From the NCBI GenBank assembly GCA_028866445.1, contig JAGWIE010000035.1, positions 1-9,588 of the forward strand: a stretch of DNA of 9,588 bases. Direction: 5' to 3'. The notes below the pieces were generated by a model that ran no database searches, was not told the origin of the DNA, and was given only the letters and a program-made list of their open reading frames with translations. Position 1 is the stretch's first letter. Each line of letters opens with the position of its first letter. The translations under genes were made by a program, and so were the position numbers. Positions 1 to 5,411 of this stretch are shown here, piece after piece. This DNA is from Rhodospirillales bacterium. Its GTDB lineage: Bacteria > Pseudomonadota > Alphaproteobacteria > Acetobacterales > Acetobacteraceae.

Positions 1-480
1 GAGGGTATGCGGCTGGTGAAGGAATATCTGCCCCGCGCCTATGCCGATGGCAAGGACCTGGAAGCCCGCGCGCAAATGATGGCGGCGGCGATGATGGGGG
101 CGGTCGCGTTCCAGAAGGGATTAGGGGCCATCCATGCCATCAGCCACCCCGTCGGCGCGCTCTACAACACCCATCACGGCACCACCAACGCAGCCGTGAT
201 GCTGCCGGTGCTGCACTTCAACCGCCCCGCAATTGAACAAAAGATAGAGGCGGCGGCGCGGTATTTGCAAATCGATGGTGGGTTCGATGGCTTCTGCGCC
301 TTCGTCGCCGGGCTTAACGCCACGCTCGGTATTCCAGCCAATCTGCGGGCGTTGGGGGTTACCTCTCCAGATATGACGGCGCTGCTCGAAGGCGCGCTGA
401 AAGACCCTTCCGCCGGTGGCAACCCGGTTACACTCACCCGCGAAAATCTGCCGCCGTTGCTGGCAGCCTGCTTCGGCTGA
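1..480 (+). CDS. Iron-containing alcohol dehydrogenase, C-terminal part (5'-truncated)
   Basis: This is the last 159 residues of a group III (iron-type) NAD(P)-dependent alcohol dehydrogenase; the reading frame is open from base 1, so the true start lies upstream of the window. The diagnostic stretch is GAIHAISHPVGALYNTHHG at about residues 42-60 of the fragment. His45 and His59 are 14 residues apart, as are the two metal-ligand histidines of E. coli FucO (His263 and His277), and His49 matches the conserved third histidine. The all-helical C-terminal domain then runs to a TGA at 478-480. The N-terminal nucleotide-binding half is missing from view. Family members oxidise or reduce small alcohols and aldehydes or maleylacetate; the substrate cannot be read from this piece. 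It converges on the HisD-like dehydrogenase with a hairpin between them, so it probably belongs to an operon extending upstream of the window. Confidence 0.9.
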   Translation, partial: EGMRLVKEYLPRAYADGKDLEARAQMMAAAMMGAVAFQKGLGAIHAISHPVGALYNTHHGTTNAAVMLPVLHFNRPAIEQKIEAAARYLQIDGGFDGFCAFVAGLNATLGIPANLRALGVTSPDMTALLEGALKDPSAGGNPVTLTRENLPPLLAACFG

Positions 481-490
481 ACGGTTAAAC

Positions 491-530
491 CCTCCACCCG
501 CCGCGGGTCGTATCCTGTGGCGGGTGGAGG
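491..530. terminator. Inverted repeat between convergent genes, probable bidirectional terminator
   Basis: CCTCCACCCGCC at 491-502 and GGCGGGTGGAGG at 519-530 are exact reverse complements. They form a 12-bp GC-rich stem with a 16-nt loop, filling the gap between the stop of the iron-type dehydrogenase (480) and the stop of the convergent HisD-like gene (534). The position and perfect pairing suggest a shared terminator. Neither side has a proper run of T (ATATTATTG on the right, GTTTAAC read leftward), so intrinsic termination may be weak, or the hairpin may act to stabilise the 3' ends. Confidence 0.65.
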
Positions 531-533
531 ATA

Positions 534-1817
534 TTATTGAGGCTTGAACCTGAACGCCGCGGCGCGCCGGTGGCCCTCTAATCCCTCTGAGGCGCTTTGC
601 CGCATCGCGGGAGGCGCTACCAAGGCCACGCCTTTTTCCTCCATCCATTGATGTGTGCAGGTTTTCAGAAAAGCCCCTACCCAGAGGCCGCCGGTATATC
701 GGCCAGCACCCATGGTCGGCAAAGTATGGTTGGTGCCGCTGCATTTATCCGAATACACAACACTCGCCAACGTGCCGATGAACAGCGAACCGTAATTGCG
801 CAGCTTCAAGGCCAATTCTTTTGAATTTATGGCATGAACCTGCAAATGCTCGGCGGCGATGATGTCTGAATACGCAATCATCGCCGCCTCGGTTTCACAC
901 AGAGCGATTTCGCCGTAATCGCGCCAGGCCGGGCCAGCAACGTCCGCTGTGGGCAAGGTTTCCAGTTGCCGTGACACTTCCAGCCCTACCGCTTCCGCCA
1001 AACTGCGATCCGTCGTTATCAGCCCCACCCTTGTGCGCACATCATGTTCCGCCTGCGCCAGAAGGTCTGTCGCAATCATGCGGGCATCCCCGGTTGAGTC
1101 CGCAACGGTGTAAATCTCAGATGGCCCAGCCAATTGATCGATTCCGACCGGCCCGAAGACCTGACGCTTGGCTTCGTTTACAAACGCATTTCCTGGCCCC
1201 ACGATTTTGTCCACTGCGGGAATCGTCTCCGTGCCATAGGCCATGGCGGCAATCGCCTGCGCACCGCCAACACGGAAGATACGCGTGGCGCCGGAGAGGT
1301 GGCACGCCGCGATAACCGCCTCATTGGCCCCGGGGGGCAGGCAAGCGATCACCTCCTCGCACCCCGCCACGCGCGCTGGTACGATGGTCATGACCGGCGC
1401 CGAGAGCAGCGGGTAACGCCCGCCGGGCACATAAGCGCCGATACGCTGGATGGGGATGGTGCGATGCCCCAGATGCACGCCGGGGAGAATCTCTACCTCC
1501 AGATCCTGCAAGGTGCCGCGCTGCGCCTCGGCAAACCGGCGGACATTGCTGATCGCAAATTCCGTATCTTGGCGCGTTTGCGGGTTAAGATTGGCAACCG
1601 CCGCCTCGCGTTCTTCCAGCGAGACCTCGAAATGCTCAAGCGAGGCACGGTCGAATTCTAAAGAAAAGCGACGGATGGCTGCATCGCCTTCCGCGCGCAC
1701 GGCGGCGATGATGTCTCGGACCTTGGCTTCTATGGCAGCACTGTCTGTAACCGCGTTGCGGGCAGGCGCTTTGATGAAGCTTACACCGGAGGGCAATGCA
1801 GGAATGGAGATCGCCAT
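534..1817 (-). CDS. HisD-fold zinc-dependent dehydrogenase (histidinol dehydrogenase paralogue, HpsN-like)
   Basis: A 427-residue protein of the histidinol dehydrogenase family, which performs two successive NAD-dependent oxidations of an alcohol to an acid at a zinc site. All key HisD residues align: zinc ligands Gln255 and His258 (AQAEHD), Asp357 (YSDKCSGTNH) and His416 (GLEGH), the acid/base pair Glu323-His324 (AEHL), and the substrate-side His364 and Glu411. The segment after SGTNHTLPT reads GRYTGGLWVGAFLKT, which resembles the paralogues used in catabolism, such as sulfopropanediol dehydrogenase HpsN, rather than the biosynthetic enzyme. There is no histidine-biosynthesis neighbour; instead it is divergent from an XRE-cupin regulator. 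I chose ATG 1817 because AAAAGGA lies just upstream and the family N-terminus begins there; an upstream in-frame ATG at 1916 would add 33 atypical residues and invade the regulatory region. The likely substrate is a small amino-alcohol or diol, not determined. Confidence 0.88.
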   Translation of the reverse strand: MAISIPALPSGVSFIKAPARNAVTDSAAIEAKVRDIIAAVRAEGDAAIRRFSLEFDRASLEHFEVSLEEREAAVANLNPQTRQDTEFAISNVRRFAEAQRGTLQDLEVEILPGVHLGHRTIPIQRIGAYVPGGRYPLLSAPVMTIVPARVAGCEEVIACLPPGANEAVIAACHLSGATRIFRVGGAQAIAAMAYGTETIPAVDKIVGPGNAFVNEAKRQVFGPVGIDQLAGPSEIYTVADSTGDARMIATDLLAQAEHDVRTRVGLITTDRSLAEAVGLEVSRQLETLPTADVAGPAWRDYGEIALCETEAAMIAYSDIIAAEHLQVHAINSKELALKLRNYGSLFIGTLASVVYSDKCSGTNHTLPTMGAGRYTGGLWVGAFLKTCTHQWMEEKGVALVAPPAMRQSASEGLEGHRRAAAFRFKPQ

Positions 1818-1927
1818 ACTCGTAATCCTTTTGGCAGCAGGTTTTCCAAGACATCGGCCAGAGCGAGGGGCTTCACAATCCAGAAAATAGGGATAGTCTA
1901 GTATTCTCACCGCCATTGAGGGGCGCT
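1818..1927. promoter_or_regulatory. Divergent intergenic promoter region
   Basis: These 110 bases separate the start of the HisD-like gene (minus strand) from the start of the XRE-cupin regulator (plus strand), so both promoters must lie here or overlap the gene starts. I could not pick a convincing -35/-10 pair for either direction. The clearest element is the dyad at 1889-1908, listed separately. The plus-side end carries AGGGG at 1919-1923 ahead of the regulator ATG; the minus-side end carries AAAAGGA ahead of ATG 1817. Confidence 0.6.
1889..1908 (-). promoter_or_regulatory. Candidate operator for the XRE-cupin regulator (site 1)
   Basis: Read on the minus strand this is GAGAATA-CTAGAC-TATCCCT, a degenerate dyad (half sites GAGAATA and AGGGATA). 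The same arrangement recurs in the leader of the permease gene at 2526-2545 as GAGAATA-TGCTTC-TATCCTC. Twelve of the fourteen half-site positions are identical between the two copies, and the six-base spacer length is the same. The site ends 19 bases before the regulator ATG, where a bound protein could repress its own gene and influence the divergent dehydrogenase gene. That the neighbouring XRE-cupin protein binds it is an inference from position and from the duplicate copy. Confidence 0.5.
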
Positions 1928-2476
1928 ATGCCACAGGTTGGAGAAAAATTACGGGAGCTACGCACCCGCAGGAAGCTTGGTATAAGAGAGTTGGCGGCAA
2001 GGTCGGGTGTTTCTCACTCCGCTATCTCGCTGATTGAGCGTAACCGGATGAGTCCTTCCGTTGAAACACTCAGCGCCATTCTCGACGCGCTGGGGACAAC
2101 ATTGACCGGCTTCTTCTCGGATCTGCAATCGAAATTGCCGTATAAGCCTTTCTACCGGGCAGATGAGTTTGTTGAAATTGGCAATATCAATTCAATTTCT
2201 TACCGGATGCTTGGTATTGACCACCCCAACCGGCAGATTTTGATGCTGCATGAAACCTATGCGCCAAGTGCGGATACAGGCAATGCCTTCCATCACGCCG
2301 CACAGGAAGCGGGGATGGTTTTAAAAGGCAGTCTTGAAATCACTGTCGGTGCCCGGACCAGTATTCTTCAGAAAGGCGACGGTTATTATTTTGACAGCAG
2401 CGAGCCACATCGCTTCCGGAATATTGGCGAGGAACCTGCCGAGATTCTGAGCGCCGTGACACCCCCAACCTATTAA
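1928..2476 (+). CDS. XRE-family transcriptional regulator with C-terminal cupin domain
   Basis: A 182-residue regulator. Residues 4-60 form an XRE/Cro helix-turn-helix (IRELAARSGVSHSAISLIER, with NRMSPSVETLSAIL following). A linker leads to a cupin-2 beta barrel at about 105-180, with the conserved stretch from HHAAQEAGMVLKGSLEI to KGDGYYFDSSEPHRF. The cupin of such proteins usually senses a small metabolite, as in PuuR-type regulators of amine and amino-acid catabolism. ATG 1928 is chosen because AGGGG lies four bases upstream and the usual N-terminus (VGEKLRELR) follows directly; an in-frame TTG at 1916 would add four residues. It is divergent from the HisD-like gene and is followed by the permease and amidase, so it is probably the local regulator. 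The repeated dyads at 1889-1908 and 2526-2545 are its likely binding sites. Effector unknown. Confidence 0.93.
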   Translation: MPQVGEKLRELRTRRKLGIRELAARSGVSHSAISLIERNRMSPSVETLSAILDALGTTLTGFFSDLQSKLPYKPFYRADEFVEIGNINSISYRMLGIDHPNRQILMLHETYAPSADTGNAFHHAAQEAGMVLKGSLEITVGARTSILQKGDGYYFDSSEPHRFRNIGEEPAEILSAVTPPTY

Positions 2477-2525
2477 AACTGGAAACTATTCTAACCACCC
2501 CTTATTTCATGCGGATTTTCCCCCA

Positions 2526-2545
2526 GAGAATATGCTTCTATCCTC
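2526..2545 (+). promoter_or_regulatory. Candidate operator for the XRE-cupin regulator (site 2)
   Basis: GAGAATA-TGCTTC-TATCCTC forms a dyad whose half sites (GAGAATA and, reversed, GAGGATA) differ at one position. It matches the copy at 1889-1908 in half sites, spacing and the last spacer base. It sits about 100 bases upstream of the permease start, in the 171-base gap after the regulator gene, as expected if the regulator controls the permease-amidase unit. A second palindrome, CCTCTTAAGAGG at 2542-2553, overlaps its right edge; within it the longer 2539-2556 string is an 18-base palindrome with one mismatch pair. No promoter pair was clear enough to call. Confidence 0.5.
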
Positions 2546-2598
2546 TTAAGAGGGTAAAGCCGTTGCACCAAAAATAGATAATTTCTGCAACCATGGTC

Positions 2599-2625
2599 CG
2601 GCCCGGACGGGTGCCAGCCGGGCCG
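2599..2625 (+). other. GC-rich hairpin in the permease mRNA leader
   Basis: CGGCCCGG at 2599-2606 pairs exactly with CCGGGCCG at 2618-2625, giving an 8-bp all-GC stem with an 11-base loop, just before the ribosome-binding sequence GGGAG (2636-2640). It has no T run, so it is not a standard terminator. It may limit read-through, protect the transcript or affect translation of the TTG-started permease. I recognise no riboswitch class in this leader. Confidence 0.45.
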
Positions 2626-2647
2626 CGTCGTATTCGGGAGACAGTCC

Positions 2648-4057
2648 TTGTCGAGTTCACCAACCAAAGCCGATCGGCTTAGCCGCAATCAACTGGGGTT
2701 ACCCCAGATTGTCGCCTCAACTCTTGCAAACATCGCGCCTGCCGTTAGCTTCTATTTTGGCTTCGGCCTTATCGTCGGCGGCGCTGGTGTTGCTGCACCT
2801 TTAACAATCATCGTGGCGATGATTTCCATTTTGTTCCTGGGCAATACGCTGGCGGAATTTTCAAAATACCGCCCCAGCACAGGGTCCTTCGTTACCTTCA
2901 TCGGGATGGGGCTTGGGCCGACGGCCGGCGCTGCCGCGTCGATCTTCACGGTCTGCGGTTATGCCGTAGCGGCTGCGGCCATTGTCGCCATCTCCGGCGG
3001 TTGGGCGCATGACACGATCAAGCTGTTTTTGGGCGTCAATATTCCGTGGCAAATTCTCAGTATCGCCGCGACCGTCATCTGCGCTTTCCTGGTGAGCCGG
3101 GGGGTAAAAATCTCTACCACCTGGGCGGCGATTTTTTTCTATTTTGAGCTGACATTACTGCTCATCGGCGCTGTGGTGATGCTCGTGGTTAATCGCGGCT
3201 CGCTCAGCTGGGCGCCGTTTTCTCCGGCGCATCTCTCGGGCGGCCTCGCGGGTATCGGGCTCGGCTTTCCGCTCGCGGTTTATTCCTTCGTTGGCTGGGA
3301 GAATTCAGCGACACTGGCCGAGGAAACCGCCAACCCACGAAAAAATATTCCAAAAGCCCTCATGGCTGGCACGGTCGCGATTGGGATTGTTTATGTGTTT
3401 CTGGCCTATTCCACCGAAATTGCATTTCATAACAATGCCACGGCCATCGGCAATTCATCGATTCCCTATATCGATGCGATCAAAAGTTCCGCACCGGCAC
3501 TTCTATTCGTGGCATATCTTGCAGGTGTTACCAGCATTTTTTCGTGCCTTCTGGGCTTAACAAATTCCCAGGCCCGCATTTTGTTCAGCGCGGGCCGTGA
3601 AGGCTTGCTGCCGAAATTCTTTGGAAAGATTCACCCACAACATAAAACCCCGCATGTTGCCATGTGGGCGTATATTTCTGCTGCGTTGGTGATTACCCTG
3701 CTGTGCTGGAATCTCGACCCTGTGACGATATTCGGCGAAACGGGAACCTTGGGAACAATCCCTATTATCCTCGTCTATCTCATCACCACCATTGCATTGC
3801 CGGCCTATATTTTGCGCTTTCACAAAGAGGATTTCAGCATCATTCGGCATGGAGTCATTCCGGCGCTTGGCGTGCTCTTAACATTATTTCCACTCTGGGG
3901 GCTGGTGCAGCCCGGCCAGCCAGCGCCGTACAATATTTACCCGATGGCAACAGGCATCGGCCTGGTGTTGGCGATTATTTACGGTGTCATTCTGGCTAAG
4001 CGGGCACCAGATCTTGTCCGGCGCATAGGCAGCTATGTGGCTGACGAAGAATACTAA
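2648..4057 (+). CDS. APC-superfamily amino acid/amine permease
   Basis: A 469-residue integral membrane protein of the amino acid-polyamine-organocation superfamily, about 12 predicted transmembrane helices judged by eye from the hydrophobic segments. Family marks are the unwound first helix region (ANIAPAVSFYFGFGLIVGG), the central signature FVGWENSATLAEETANP at about residues 214-230 followed by RKNIPKAL, and the loop from NSQARILFSAGREGLLP to TPHVA, which matches the usual motif after helix 8. The start is TTG 2648: GGGAG lies seven bases upstream and no earlier in-frame ATG is available. Length is normal for the family, so it is complete. It presumably imports an amino acid, amine or amide by proton or sodium symport. 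The amidase 67 bases downstream suggests that the imported compound, or a metabolite of it, carries an amide or nitrile group; the substrate itself cannot be read from sequence. Confidence 0.92.
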   Translation: MSSSPTKADRLSRNQLGLPQIVASTLANIAPAVSFYFGFGLIVGGAGVAAPLTIIVAMISILFLGNTLAEFSKYRPSTGSFVTFIGMGLGPTAGAAASIFTVCGYAVAAAAIVAISGGWAHDTIKLFLGVNIPWQILSIAATVICAFLVSRGVKISTTWAAIFFYFELTLLLIGAVVMLVVNRGSLSWAPFSPAHLSGGLAGIGLGFPLAVYSFVGWENSATLAEETANPRKNIPKALMAGTVAIGIVYVFLAYSTEIAFHNNATAIGNSSIPYIDAIKSSAPALLFVAYLAGVTSIFSCLLGLTNSQARILFSAGREGLLPKFFGKIHPQHKTPHVAMWAYISAALVITLLCWNLDPVTIFGETGTLGTIPIILVYLITTIALPAYILRFHKEDFSIIRHGVIPALGVLLTLFPLWGLVQPGQPAPYNIYPMATGIGLVLAIIYGVILAKRAPDLVRRIGSYVADEEY

Positions 4058-4065
4058 CAACGCGC

Positions 4066-4095
4066 GGCGCGGTCTTGCTCCTGCCTGGCCGCGCC
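4066..4095 (+). other. GC-rich hairpin between permease and amidase genes
   Basis: GGCGCGG at 4066-4072 pairs with CCGCGCC at 4089-4095, and two more pairs (one of them G-T) extend the stem inward to 9 bp with a 12-base loop. It begins eight bases after the permease stop. Lacking a T run, it could be a transcript-processing or stability element setting the permease:amidase ratio, or a weak attenuator; the two genes are most simply read as co-transcribed. Confidence 0.4.
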
Positions 4096-4124
4096 ATCGA
4101 TCTTCTAAATCGTAGAGTGTAACG

Positions 4125-4937
4125 ATGATTGTTTCCGCCTTGCAGATGCAGCCTGCTTCCTGCAACAAAGAAAAAAATCTTGAACAAATATCGCAGGCGG
4201 CGCGCAGTGCATCGGCAACTGGCGCCAACCTGCTGGTTACGCCAGAAATGAGCGTGACAGGCTATGCAATATGGAATGACATCCGGCGTATGGCTGAACC
4301 GCGCGATGGCTTCATATCTGCCGCGTTGCAGAAATTGACCCGTGAAATGAACCTCGCCATCACCGCAGGTATGCCGGAGCTTGATGGCGGTGAAGTTTTT
4401 AATACCGCAATTTGCGCTCTACCTTCCGGCGATATTCATTTCTACCGCAAATGCCATCTCTTTGGCGCGGATGAGCGCGCTGCGTTTCATCAAGGTGCGC
4501 AGCCTTCGGAAATCTTCGAGGTTGGCGGTGTGAAAGCTGGTCTGCTTATCTGCTATGATGTGGAGTTTCCGGAATGGACGCGCACCCTCGCTCTCGCCGG
4601 AGCTGAACTCATGATCGTGCCAACGGCCTTGCCAAAATCCGCCGCAAATGAACGCGTCTCCAGGCTGATGATTCCAACGCGGGCATTGGAGAACCAATGT
4701 ACCATTATTTACGCGGGACTATGCGGGTCTGAAAACGCTTTGGAATACCAGGGTGGCACCTGCATCGCCGGGCCGGGCGGCGAAGATCTGGCCCGGGCCG
4801 GGGCAGGGCCGGCACTCATCACGGCCACTATCGAGAGGCAAGAGACCTCCGGCGGCTATGGTGATCCTTATCTGAACGACCGCCGCCCAGATCTATATCA
4901 TGCACTCGTCAATACAGACTCAGACCGAGATGTTTGA
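4125..4937 (+). CDS. Nitrilase-superfamily carbon-nitrogen hydrolase (aliphatic amidase-like)
   Basis: A 270-residue cytoplasmic hydrolase with the complete Glu-Lys-Cys triad of the nitrilase superfamily: Glu41 (VTPEMSVTGY), Lys109 (FYRKCHLFG) and Cys143 (LLICYDVEFPE). The length and the Cys motif fit the amidase-type branches (deaminated-glutathione amidase, RamA-like amidases, N-carbamoyl amidohydrolases) better than true nitrilases, which are longer. These enzymes use a cysteine thioester to release ammonia, or carbamate-derived products, from a carboxamide. It follows the APC permease by 67 bases on the same strand and probably shares its transcript, so it likely acts on an imported amide or a breakdown product. 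Hydrolysis of a guanidino-amide such as 4-guanidinobutyramide is conceivable because a guanidine operon follows, but nothing in the sequence proves it. Confidence 0.9.
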   Translation: MIVSALQMQPASCNKEKNLEQISQAARSASATGANLLVTPEMSVTGYAIWNDIRRMAEPRDGFISAALQKLTREMNLAITAGMPELDGGEVFNTAICALPSGDIHFYRKCHLFGADERAAFHQGAQPSEIFEVGGVKAGLLICYDVEFPEWTRTLALAGAELMIVPTALPKSAANERVSRLMIPTRALENQCTIIYAGLCGSENALEYQGGTCIAGPGGEDLARAGAGPALITATIERQETSGGYGDPYLNDRRPDLYHALVNTDSDRDV

Positions 4938-5090
4938 CCGAAATATGGTAACAAACTTGTCTTACTTTGCGTGTTCAGAATGGACGCATTCTTCGGATAA
5001 ATGCCCGCATAACGCATTCACCCCAGAAGAATTCAACATCCAAAACATATGGCATATTTGGCGCAAAAACTGGCTGGTGCCGCTTGTTTT

Positions 5091-5118
5091 TTGACCATGC
5101 TGCATGATGCCGTATAGC
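5091..5118 (+). promoter_or_regulatory. Candidate sigma-70 promoter for the guanidine operon
   Basis: TTGACC at 5091-5096 and TATAGC at 5113-5118 are separated by 16 bases, and the AT-rich track before TTGACC is compatible with an UP-like region. Transcription would start near 5125, leaving about 58 nt before the riboswitch aptamer. The -10 box is imperfect and other starts are possible. The remaining 4938-5090 sequence shows no gene and no clear terminator after the amidase. Confidence 0.35.
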
Positions 5119-5182
5119 GAGATGCGAGCGTTAATAGCGCTCTTAGATCTGGCGCGGTTATTGCTTATCAATCTATGAAAGG

Positions 5183-5287
5183 TTGCTAGGGTTCCGGCCG
5201 GATTATAATCCGGCGCTGGTCCGAGAGCGGCGGTCATGCGGGAGACATCCGCATGATGCACGGCGGGACAAAAGCCCGGGAGAGCAA
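5183..5287 (+). promoter_or_regulatory. Guanidine-I (ykkC subtype 1) riboswitch aptamer
   Basis: The strongly conserved blocks of the ykkC/guanidine-I class are present in order: CTAGGGTTCCG (5186-5196), CTGGTCCGAGAG (5216-5227), then ACGGCGGGACAAAAG and CCCGGGAGA across 5260-5283. Pairing supports the fold: P1 by TTGCT (5183-5187) with AGCAA (5283-5287), a hairpin GCCGGAT/ATCCGGC (5197-5203 with 5208-5214), and a variable hairpin TCATGCGG/CCGCATGA (5234-5241 with 5249-5256). This class binds free guanidinium and normally switches on guanidine export or degradation genes. Here it heads the cgd-carboxylase genes, so guanidine should induce them. An open frame on the plus strand across it (5183-5383) is a by-product of the RNA and not a gene. 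Confidence 0.95.
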
Positions 5288-5288
5288 A

Positions 5289-5357
5289 GATGCGTGGGAT
5301 ACGCATCAGCTCCGCGCCGTATCCCTCGCATTGTTGAAGAGTGGCTGTTCAACAATG
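5289..5357 (+). promoter_or_regulatory. Riboswitch expression platform: competing hairpins
   Basis: Immediately 3' of P1, GATGCGT/ACGCATC (5289-5295 with 5301-5307) forms a 7-bp hairpin. Its loop and 3' arm can instead pair with downstream sequence: GGGATACG (5296-5303) is the exact complement of CGTATCCC (5318-5325). The two folds exclude each other. A third hairpin, CATTGTTGAA/TTCAACAATG (5329-5338 with 5348-5357), is a perfect 10-bp stem that ends at the start of a GGAG sequence (5357-5360). A T-rich tract, GTTTTTGTTTAATTTT, follows only at 5372-5387, so this is not a standard intrinsic terminator. Whether control is transcriptional or translational cannot be settled by eye. Confidence 0.5.
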
Positions 5358-5366
5358 GAGACTCAC

Positions 5367-5411
5367 GTGACGTTTTTGTTTAATTTTCAGAAAAGCTGGC
5401 CTGATGCTTGA
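5367..5411 (+). CDS. Possible 14-codon leader ORF overlapping the cgdA start
   Basis: A GTG at 5367 follows GGAG (5357-5360) at a six-base spacing and opens a frame reading MTFLFNFQKSWPDA, ending at TGA 5409-5411, just past the cgdA ATG at 5404. The cgdA ATG itself has only a poor ribosome-binding sequence (AGAAAAG), so translation of this small frame could deliver ribosomes to cgdA by coupling. It resembles no peptide I know and may be chance; the argument is spacing and overlap only. Confidence 0.25.
   Translation: MTFLFNFQKSWPDA

Noticed and set aside
121..744. Minus-strand frame across the end of the iron-type dehydrogenase
   Set aside because: It spans a real gene in antisense, the convergent hairpin and the end of the HisD-like gene, with no coherent protein family signal.
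534..1817. Histidine biosynthesis gene hisD
   Set aside because: The active-site residues are those of the fold, but the C-terminal segment GRYTGGLWVGAFLKT and the catabolic neighbourhood fit a paralogue better. The biosynthetic role cannot be excluded without the rest of the genome.
5061..5087. Sigma-54 (-24/-12) promoter, attractive for a nitrogen operon
   Set aside because: Two TGGC...GC pairs are present, but the distances between GG and GC are 11 and 8 bases rather than 10, so neither fits the rigid spacing.
4900..5094. Plus-strand open frame of 64 codons after the amidase
   Set aside because: It starts inside the amidase 3' end, lacks a ribosome-binding site and shows no recognisable protein features.
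5183..5383. Plus-strand open frame of 66 codons
   Set aside because: It coincides with the guanidine-I aptamer and its hairpins; the sequence is explained by RNA structure and there is no ribosome-binding site.
5329..5387. Standard intrinsic terminator of the riboswitch
   Set aside because: The 10-bp stem is AT-rich and the T tract begins 15 bases after it, so the usual geometry is not met; kept only as a hairpin of the expression platform.
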